This document shows positions 55,989 through 64,000 of a DNA stretch of 64,000 nt, in pieces. The notes under the pieces were generated by a model that was not told the DNA's origin, ran no database searches, and saw nothing but the letters and a program-made list of their open reading frames with translations. Both the position numbers and the translations under genes were made by a program. The stretch comes from Aspidapion aeneum. Lineage: Eukaryota; Arthropoda; Insecta; Coleoptera; Brentidae. Every line of letters begins with the position of its first letter. Position 1 is the stretch's first letter. Where the stretch lies: assembly GCA_963576565.1 (NCBI GenBank), contig OY755047.1, positions 34,067,851 through 34,131,850 of the forward strand. The letters run 5' to 3'.

Positions 55989-57170
55989 GGCAAAGCATTC
56001 TTGTGAGACGGCATTGCAACTGACACTGGCAAACTGGCATCAGATAATTGACAAAAATCAATATATTGTCGTAGTTTTTCTTAACTTAAGAAGAGCGTTT
56101 GAAACCATCGATAGAAACATTCTTCTTAAAAAGCTTGAGTACTATGGGATAGGTGGGGCCGCGCTTGGTCTGGCAAAGGAGTTTCTCGAAAATAGAGTTC
56201 AGACGACCGTGATAAACAACATGGTGTCATCAGTTCAAGAAAATAAGTTAGGAGTTCCTCAAGGGAGTGTCTTGGGACCCTTATTCTTTATAGCCTATAT
56301 TAACGATATCGAAATGAATGTCAATTTTGATTATTTAAATGTCTTTGCTGATGATACCTACTGTGGTGTAAATGATGAAAATTTGGATACTGCAGTTGAA
56401 CGAATAAATACTGAACTTGCAGCTATGTCCAAATACTTAAAAACAAATAAACTAAAATTGAACACGTCTAAAACAAAAGCAATGATACTGTGCAAACAAC
56501 ACTTCTATGAAAAGATTGACTTGTCTAAAATAGACATAATTATAGATGGTGAACGAATTGACATTGTTGACGACATAAAATATTTGGGTTTTATGCTGGA
56601 GAGAACACTTAGCCTAAAAAATCATTTTATTATATATACAAAAAAATTATTAAAAAATTGTACTTTTTGTCCCGTGTATCCAAAAGTTTATCTGTTCAAT
56701 CTACAATAACTGTATATAAAACTATAGTACAACCACATTTTGATTATTGTGCAAGTGTTTTATATTTTTTAGATAATAATTGTAAAGGATCGTTACAAAA
56801 ACTACAAAATAGGGGAATGAGAATAATTCTTAGGTCTAATAGAAAAACTCCTATAGATCTAATGCTTAACGCTTTAAACTGGCTGAGTGTTGATAACAGA
56901 CTGAAATATTTTATGCTTATTTTTATTTATAAAATAACTAATAATTTACAACCTCCATATTTCAGCAAATGTATAACGTTTAATTTAGAGATACACAATT
57001 ACCCTACAAGAAATAAATTTAATTTTAACATTCCTAGAGTAAATACCAGCAAATGTGCTAATTCATTAATTGTGAAAGGCCTGCAAGAGTATAATAATTT
57101 GTCAATTGAAACCAAAAACTCAAGTTCGCTGAACATATTTAAAAGCAAGATCAAAGAATTGCTGTTTTAA
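55966..57170 (+). pseudogene. CR1-like ORF2 part 2: reverse transcriptase, N-terminally deleted
   Basis: Begins with ENQSGFRAKHSCETALQL, the middle fingers block; the usual preceding blocks (the 'PG.D.I', 'P.Y.KGD...NYRPIS' type) are missing, so roughly 100-150 codons are deleted at about 55960. FLNLRRAFETIDRN has Asn where the first catalytic Asp belongs. KLGVPQGSVLGPLFFIAYI and FADDTYCGV are present. A frameshift near 56650 leads into the C-terminal part (PHFDYCASVLYFLD, KLQNRGMRIILR, FNIPRVNTSKCANS) to 57170. Confidence 0.85.
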
Positions 57171-57365
57171 ACTTAATTCGATATTAATAATATATACAGA
57201 CTAAGAAATATTTTATTAATGTATTATGTGTTTTTGTGTTACCTTACTATTGATTATTATTATGTTTTTTTTATCACTATTATTATTATTTGATAAATTA
57301 ATGTTATTAGCTATGTTGTATTAGGAGTTTCTAAACAACGAATAAAGAGTTATTATTATTATACA

Positions 57366-57545
57366 GGTGGAAAATGATGCAAAAATTACTTCAGTTATTA
57401 CAGGTCACTGCCTTCTTGAAGTTCATGCCAGCCACTTAAAAATACCGGCAAACTAATTTAGCCATAGTTGTACGGACGAGGAGAAACCTGAGAGCATAGT
57501 ACACCTGCTGTTTGAAGGCACTGACATTGCCAGGGCGAGATGCAT
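57366..57545 (+). pseudogene. LINE tail fragment (R1/jockey-type)
   Basis: Frames read ITSVITGHCLLEVHASHLKIP and SCTDEEKPESIVHLLFEG, the 'TGH..L..H...L' and 'C.DEEE...E.I.H.LF.C' end of LINE ORF2 proteins, broken by a stop. It follows directly on the CR1-like element. Confidence 0.6.
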
Positions 57546-58056
57546 CTCATCATCATTATGAAATCTGTTACATTGTTCCTAACTTTCAAGATCTAAAATA
57601 ACTGAGTTAAGTATCTTTCTTGACGACCCTAAAGGGGCAACTTTTTCCAAGGTAAATTTTACCTAAAAATTTCGCAAGTGGCATCTTGATGAAAAGGTAT
57701 ATTAATTTCAAACCCAGTAAGAATAAAAGTTATAAGTCCTATTCAGAGACCTGTTTGCTTAAGACAAGAAAAGGTATTTATTTATTTATTTATTTATTTT
57801 CAATTAGGGGTTAACAACAGATGATTACTTCCACAAACGCAACATAGTAAGAACAGTGGGAAAAAAATTTAACACTAATTACAAGCAAGAAAAAAGCAAA
57901 ATCCTAAACACTAACTACAAGCTAAAAGAGAAAAAGAAACATTTGTGTTTAAGAAAGTCACATTTTGTTATTACTTAAAAATATTGTTTTGATCCTAGCT
58001 TTAATATTAGGGAGTGACATATCGAAGTATTCAATTGTATTACAATATTGATTATA

Positions 58057-60816
58057 TCATTTCAACATTCTACAAAGGGGAGCATTTTGTCCAGAGTTAG
58101 TTCTACGAAAAGGTATTTCAAACAGCTCACGGTTTCTTATATTAATATTGTTTTGTGGTCTAAACTGTATTTTTTGGTAAACCTCTGGACACGATGCCAG
58201 ACCCTTCATTATTTTAAAAATCATCAAAAGATTGGACATTGTTCTACGGTCCTTGAGTGAAATGATTTTGTATTGTTGCATAATGAACCTGTAGTCTCTA
58301 TCAATTATAGGTGTTCTAGTTTTGTAGCCAATATATCTTACAAATTTGTGTTGGACAGATTCTAATCTTTTTGCATAAACGTCATAACATGGGTCCCACA
58401 CGACCGATGCAAAAGAGAGCTGACTATAGACATATGCGTAATAAACATTGAGAATAGGTCTAACATCACGAAAATCGTTACATACGCGTTTAATAAATCC
58501 GAGCATTCGATTGGATTTGTTTAAAACATTATCAATGTGCGAGTTAAATTGCAGTTTGGAATCTAAAATCACCCCCAAGTCTCGCACCTCAGAGACGGAC
58601 TTCAAGTTAGTTATGATTCCTTATAAAATACACATGCTTTATCGGATTTTTGTTTCTGGTTTAAGATTTTGTAACGCATTTCCCCAAATTAAGAGACAGA
58701 TCTTTTCTCTGACAATAAACCTCCAACCGATCCAAATCCTCTTAAACCCTCAAACAGTCCTCTTGACTAAGAATTTTTTTGTATCCCTTTACATCATCGG
58801 CGTACACCAAAAATTTGTAATGCTTAAAACAGTTTTTGATATCATTGATATATATATGATGAAAAAAAGTGGTCCAAGGTGACTACCCTGAGGTACTCCT
58901 GAGGGAACAATAAAAGGATCTGATCTGAAACCATTGACAGCTACAGCCTGCTTTCTTTCAGATAAGTAAGACCATATCCAACGTAAGAGGAAGCTAGGAA
59001 CTCCCACCCCAGCAAGGCACTCGACCAGCATTCGACGATTGACCGTATCGAATGCCTTGTTAGGTCTGTGTATACAGCATCAACCTGCTCCCTGCTGTCC
59101 ATGGACTATATAGAAAGATATATAATCTACAAATGAAACTAGAGCGGTCTCTATGGATCTGTGTGCACAAAAACCATTTTGCTCTTTTATGATAATGTCT
59201 TTTACGCTCTCAAATATGACGATGTAGATAATTTTTTCAAATATTTAACCAAATACACACAACTTGCTAATTGGTCTGTAGTTCCGAACATCATGATTAT
59301 CCCCACTTTTAAATATGGGAATAATATCTGAGGACTTCCAAACCTCTGGAAAACAGCCCTCAAACAATGACTGGTTAAAAATTATCTTTAAAGGCTTTAA
59401 TAGGAACGATCTGCATTTTTTTATAAAAACAATAGGTATATTATCAGGTCCAGTACATTTTCGCTCATCTAATGATTTAATTATATCAGAAACATTATTT
59501 TCGTGTATGGTAAATCTTCCCTCGTACGAGTTCGGAAATACAGGCGCAGCAAGTTTGTGTTGGGGTTGTTTATAGTAAGTTTTAAAGCATTCCGAGAAAA
59601 TGTTACAAATATTTTTGCCATTGGTAGCCGTTATATCCTGAAGAAATACTGAGCTTGGGATTGCATGGCTGGTCTTTCTTTTCCAATTTCCAAATCTCTT
59701 TAGCATTTCCCGTGATGTGAGCCTCGATTCTACGCACATATTCAAAATAGTCCCTCTCTATCAACTGCTTAGAACGACGTCTTAGATTTGAGAAGAGTTG
59801 ATAATCAGCTTCATTTTTGTAAGTTTTAAATTTTTTATGATAACTCATTTTCTGCAGTATAGTAGCTATAGTATCATATTTAAAGTAAATTGGAAATTTT
59901 CCTTTTGTCTTAAATTTCGGTGTATTATTGTTAATTATTATAAGAAGCTTCTCATAAAATATATTAACCATGGAGTTAGCATTATTACTTTGAAACAGAA
60001 TGACCCAATTAAGCGTCGACAGCTCCTGAAAGATCGCATCATAATCAGCTCTTTTGTAGTTAAGTATGATTTCAGTTTTTCGACGCATATTTCTAAATCT
60101 AGATTTTTCAAATAGAAAATCCAGTGCTGGATGATTCAAGTCCTCAGGAACTGCCGGCTCCATCGATTTATTAACTTTAGATATACACTTTTCGTAGCAA
60201 AAGACAAGGTCTAGGACCCTGTTTCGTTCATTAAATATACTATTAAATTGTAAAATCTCTAAAGAAACCAAAACGTCAATTAATTTACTATTACTATACG
60301 TTTAATGGCTCAAAGAATAGCTCATTCACAACTGGCTTCCACTGAATAGTAGAGAGATTAAAGTCCCCTAGGATCACTGTGCAGTTTTTGGAAATAATTG
60401 GTTCATTTTCATGTAATTTTGTTAAAAATGTGTAATATGCCAATTTATTTTCTGGTGGCTAGATAAACACAGCAAATATAAGTTTTTTCGCCACATTCGT
60501 TTTCTATTGAGACCCATAAATCCTCCGCTTCGGACTGAAGTGATGGATGATGTGTCACATTGAGGTCATTACTTACCGCGATCATAACACCACCACCGTC
60601 CTCCTTTTTAGACTCACTGGACTCCATGTCCCGTCGAAATACATGAAAATAATCACTAAACAATTCAGCAGATGCATCCGAACTATTCAGCCACATTTCT
60701 GTAAAACACAGACATGCATTTTTATTATCTCTCATACTTATATTTTGAAAAAAAGTGTTTGTTTTTGTTCTTAGACCCCTGCAATTTTGCAAGAAAAAAT
60801 TTACATTGGTTGCCAT
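58057..60816 (-). pseudogene. LINE ORF2: endonuclease and reverse transcriptase, broken
   Basis: Endonuclease start MATNVNFFLQNCRGLRTK, then CFTEMWLNSS and GGGVMIAVSND; the second half with GDFN is degraded (60440-60300). Linker RRSKQLIERDYFEYV. Reverse transcriptase: KCTGPDNIPIVFIKKC, FPEVWKSSDIIPIFKSGD, NYRPIS (59300), SGVPQGSHLGPLFFIIY (58900), and YADD at 58793-58804 in a neighbouring frame, both Asp intact. C-terminus: EVRDLGVILDSKLQF, FASVVWDPCYD, LESVQHKFVRYIGY, FRRTNSGQNAPLCRML. At least four frame changes. Confidence 0.82.
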
Positions 60817-60839
60817 TTTTTCAGAAAAAAATAAGGTAG

Positions 60840-61079
60840 AATCATTTTATTTAAAACATATTTAGAGCTTCTTTACCATTTCCGGATTTTTGATGTGCAA
60901 AACCGGAGAAGTGGTAGTTTTTCGAGCAAAGATACCTCCATCTTTGTCCATACAAACTGATAATTTTTGCTTTTACCAGCTTGACGCACTTCTTTGTATA
61001 AAATTTTGTTCATGAGTGTAAGATACTCGTTTATATAGATTTTTGTTCCAATGTTCATTACGTTAAGAGCAATATCCAT
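60840..61079 (-). pseudogene. LINE ORF1 C-terminal fragment (FP-like domain)
   Basis: LTLMNKILYKEVRQAGKSKN followed by YQFVWTKMEVSLLEK and LRFCTSKIRKW. The 'LT..N..L..E.R.A.K..Y.FVW...G' pattern matches the ORF1 domain that is also known from baculoviral FP proteins and is found in several LINE ORF1s. Frameshifted. Confidence 0.55.
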
Positions 61080-61218
61080 TTTTTGCTTGATTCTGGGTAC
61101 GTCTCGCTTTCACAGCAGCTAAAATATTATCTTTTATTTTCCTGTTCATGCATTTAACAATAATATTTTTTTATTTATTTTGTACGGAAAACGCTGGATT
61201 ACTCTGTACTCTATGGGC

Positions 61219-61605
61219 TGTTCACCCGCAGTAAAAAAATGATAACTGCAGTGGACTGTATATATTGATATGAAATCACGAAATAATCAAAGGTCCATAG
61301 GTTAAATGCTGTTACCACACAACGGAAATCAGAAACAAAGCACTCACCAGTTTACAGCCAACCTCTCCACGTTCCAGGGGCCCCTGTCTTGATCTAATGA
61401 TGGCACCACGTAGCTGAAGGGCTGAAATTTCTAGTTCTATGCTTCAGTACACCAAAATCGAGCACTTTTAAGTGTAGAAATTTGTAATATTTGGAGAAAG
61501 TAATTTAACACGCCATTTTCTCGAGGCGGTAGAAAAGGATCTCACTGATTCTTGGTGCGCATGTCCAATTTTAAAAACAACTGCGAAATTTAGCGGGAGC
61601 TAACA
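61219..61605 (-). repeat. Second Pao/BEL copy, 3' LTR with deletions
   Basis: Starts TGTTCACCCGCAGTAAA, ends GGGAGCTAACA. About 387 bp against 467-472 bp in copy 1; deletions fall near 61262 (about 30 bases) and near 61570 (about 50 bases). Confidence 0.88.
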
Positions 61606-61844
61606 TAACTGCCCTCCAAAACACACAATTTTAGAATATCAACCGGACAGATATAGATATAAGAAAAAATGATCGACCGATAAATATAAATAAATGGAAA
61701 ACAGATAAGTATCGTAAGTTCATTTAGAGATAACGAAAACCCGAAAAAGGCAAAACAAACAAACAAAAAATTCAAAAAAAATAAAAATAAAGAAAAACCT
61801 ATTGTAATACCCCTATTACCGGGTAGAAAAAATTAAAATTACTT

Positions 61845-62991
61845 TTAATTCGGCAAGAGGCACAGTTTTACAACTGGCCGCTTGTAAACACCGGTAGCCG
61901 TTCGTACCGTCGCTACACGCACTTGACCGTCTCCGCTGGGATGCAATTCGAGAACCCGACCGACTGGCCATTTCAAAGGTGATTGGATGTGATCACTCGT
62001 TATGATAACCAAATCATTTAATTTGATATTTGGGGACGAATCAGCCCACTTGTGTCGCTGTTGTAGCGTATGCAAATACTCTACAGAAAACCGTTTCCAA
62101 AAATCATTATGTAGTTTTTGGATTAGTTGCCATCTCAAGAGCTGATTTAGGGGAACCTCGGACAAATCTGACTCCGGAATTTCTGAATTAAGGGGTTCAA
62201 GGGTCAAAAAATGCCCAGGGGTAAGAGGTTGAAGATCGTGTGGGTCTGAAGAGGCAGGAGATAAAGGGCGACTTTTAAGTACAGCTTCTATGCGACATGT
62301 AAGGGTGGACATTTCCATGATGGACAACTTCTGGTCGCCGACAACTCGAACAAAGTGAGTTTTAAAACTTTTGACGCCAGCTTCTGCCAGGCCATTGAAA
62401 TGTGGACTGAGAGACAAGATGCCAACGAATAGAAAGTCTGGTGGACGCACTTCTTGCGTAATCAAGTAATTGGTTACGAAACCCTAAAAAATTACTGCCC
62501 TGATCTGACCAGCATTGCGTCACGCTTCCACGTCTGGAAATGAATCGATGGAATGCACCTACAAACCCTTCGGTGGACAGTTCCATGGTTAATTCCAAAT
62601 GCACGCAATGTGTAGCCGTACAGACAAACACACAGACATACGATTTGAAAGCTTTACAACCACGGTAGCGATGAGGAATCTCAAAGAAAGGTCCACAAAA
62701 GTCGATAGCTACACTCGAAAAAGGCTTAAGTTGATTGATTCGATGAGCGGGAAGTAAACTCATTATGGGCGGTCCATAGGGTTTAGGGTTGATTCTAAAA
62801 CATTGCAAGCACTTGGATATGGTTCTCTGAATTGCCCGTCTGGCAGATAATATCCAAAATTGCTGTAAAAGCAGATTATGTAATGTTTTAAACCCAGGAT
62901 GAAGGTATTGTCGATGAGTGGACTCGATAAGAAGAGTAGTTAAACGATGGTTACTCGAAAGTAAGACGGGGTGTTTTGCAGAATAAGACAA
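61845..62991 (-). pseudogene. Second Pao/BEL copy: integrase and DUF5641
   Basis: HRLTTLLIESTHRQYLHPG, AIQRTISKCLQCFRI (Gln intact here), SSVAIDFCGPFFEIP, CWSDQGSNFLGFRNQL, then a 5-base deletion near 62415 shifts the frame before the PHFNGLAEAGVKSF block. DUF5641 region as in copy 1, ending LCLLPN at 61845. Both stops that break the copy-1 integrase are absent. Confidence 0.88.
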
Positions 62992-64000
62992 AAGGTCAGA
63001 TTTTTGTAATCTGCCACCGACTCTAAGGATATTATTTTCATCAAGAAAAGGTGAAAGTTTTCAAAAAGGCTTCGGTATTGGTTTATCCTTAGATAACGCG
63101 GAAAAAAGCTCAAAAAAGGAAGAACCTTGAACGCGTTTGATAAGAAGGTATAACGCACTTTGCATCTCACCGGTGGTAGGAGAAACAATATTTTCAAAAA
63201 TAATTTTTTGTTCCGGTAGATTAGTGGGTTTTTGATAGGAATGGTTTTGAAAAAGGTTAACTATTCGAAGGACATAACAAATGATACGTTGAATTTTTGA
63301 TATAGATGAATATTTGATAAGAAGCTGATCTAAGAAGTTAACGTCAATTATTGCATTGCAACAGACCTTTGGCTTTTCCTCCAGATTAATATCTCCGAAA
63401 TCAATCGGCATTTTTGATTTATGAAAATCGGGCCATTCGTTTTCGGAAGACCACCATAACGACGGTGCGTTCCACCACATGTCATGTGAAATGAGCTGTG
63501 AGGGGGTGGCCCCTCGTGACGCAATATCGGCTGCATTTAAAGCAGAAGGAATGTAGCGCCATGAGTTTGAGGGAATGATTTCTTGGATTCTACTGACTCG
63601 ATTTCCAACAAAGGTTTGCCAGCGATTAGGAGGGGATGAAAGCCAGTGCAATACGACTTGCGAGTCGCAGAAAGTAACGATATTTGTAAAAGTTATTTTT
63701 CCTTCATAGCTAGATAAGACGAAATCAATTAATTCGCTTAAAAGAAATGCGCCTAGGAGTTCTAGACTAGCCAAAGTTTGTGACTTTATAGGCACGACCC
63801 TAGATTTTGCAGATATGAGAGAAACAGATATATTGTTTTCCTCTTCTACACGAAAATATACGACGCCTGCGTAGCCTCGAATTGAAGCGGGAATTCAGAA
63901 CGAAGTTTGTTCCAAGAGTCGATGATAGAAGAATCTGGTTCTTCGTCCCAGCCTATTTTCGATATCCACAACTCTTGCAAAATAAATTTTGCTTGTAGCA
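62992..64000 (-). pseudogene. Second Pao/BEL copy: RNase H / A17 region
   Basis: FCDSQVVLHWLSSPPNRW, PSALNAADIASRGATPSQL and KSQTLASLELLGAFL as in copy 1. A TGA near 63061 replaces an Arg codon of copy 1 (after KPIPKPF). About 80 bases are missing near 63888, where GAAGCG joins directly to GGAATTC. Continues off the window. Confidence 0.88.

Larger units (their letters stand above)
53480..57362 (+). mobile_element. CR1-like non-LTR retrotransposon, defective
   Basis: ORF1 with coiled coil and esterase-like piece, then ORF2 with endonuclease and reverse transcriptase. The 3' end is the (TTA)n word series after AACGAATAAAGAG, typical of CR1-group elements ending in short tandem repeats instead of a poly-A tail. 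It carries frameshifts and an internal deletion. The 5' end is approximate. Confidence 0.82.
57776..61190 (-). mobile_element. CR1/jockey-group LINE on the minus strand, defective
   Basis: Order on the minus strand: ORF1 C-terminal piece (61079-60840), ORF2 endonuclease (60816-60445), linker (60271-59603), reverse transcriptase (59745-58660), C-terminal part (58605-58057) and an (AATA)n-type tail at 57776-57802. Stops, frameshifts and deletions are scattered through. It lies directly beside the second Pao LTR. Confidence 0.8.
61219..64000 (-). mobile_element. Second Pao/BEL copy, 3' part, cut by the window end
   Basis: Same family as 44327-51127 and same orientation. It includes the 3' LTR and the integrase, RNase H and part of the A17 region. 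Base differences are few, but the deletions differ from those of copy 1, so these are separate insertions. The left flank is TGGGC (61214-61218). Confidence 0.92.

Noticed and set aside
1..64000. tRNA or rRNA genes and host protein-coding genes
   Set aside because: I looked for tRNA B-box-like words and for multi-exon coding blocks unrelated to transposons and found none I could support; short exons could be missed without tools.

Overview
The window looks like a piece of an insect (arthropod) nuclear genome. It is strongly AT-rich and holds jockey-, CR1- and R1/RTE-type LINEs, a Pao/BEL LTR retrotransposon, a mariner fossil, many short inverted-repeat (MITE-like) elements, a foldback element, and microsatellites. 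I found no bacterial operons, no tRNA or rRNA gene, and no host gene that I can support. The species cannot be read from the sequence.

Layout. 1-5 kb: a LINE tail fragment, then a nearly full-length jockey-like LINE (406-4709, 9-bp target duplication) that seems to sit inside a small MITE. 5.4-9 kb: several repeat families, including a composite element with a palindromic head, a ~140-bp tandem array and a conserved tail; its array length differs between copies in this window. 9.8-15 kb: LINE tails facing each other, several MITEs, and a recent 745-bp tandem duplication (13.2-14.7 kb). 15.7-17 kb: a mariner pseudogene split by a MITE. 18.8-33 kb: almost only short elements, two with clean target duplications (18868-19052 with TA; 21119-21510 with an 8-bp repeat), and one MITE nested in another (25.5-26.4 kb). 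33.7-38 kb: LINE fragments; the larger one (minus strand, 35.5-38 kb) is split in its reverse transcriptase by a 398-bp insertion with a 13-bp target duplication and a hammerhead-ribozyme-like motif. 39.9-40.25 kb: a second inverted-repeat element carrying a better hammerhead motif on the minus strand and a decayed one on the plus strand. 41.6-43.1 kb: a 1.45-kb foldback element with a ~10-bp target duplication. 44.3-51.1 kb: a complete but inactive Pao/BEL element (minus strand) with two LTRs and CTTAA target duplications. 53.5-57.4 kb and 57.8-61.2 kb: two defective CR1-like LINEs in opposite orientation, arranged tail to tail. 61.2 kb to the end: the 3' part of a second copy of the same Pao/BEL family.

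Function. No intact system seems to be expressed. Every recognised element has stops, frameshifts or deletions in its polymerase. Jockey ORF1 is the only long open frame that appears undamaged. The most interesting items are the hammerhead-like motifs in inverted-repeat insertions, which recall Penelope-like elements, the foldback element, and the composite element whose satellite array expands and contracts.
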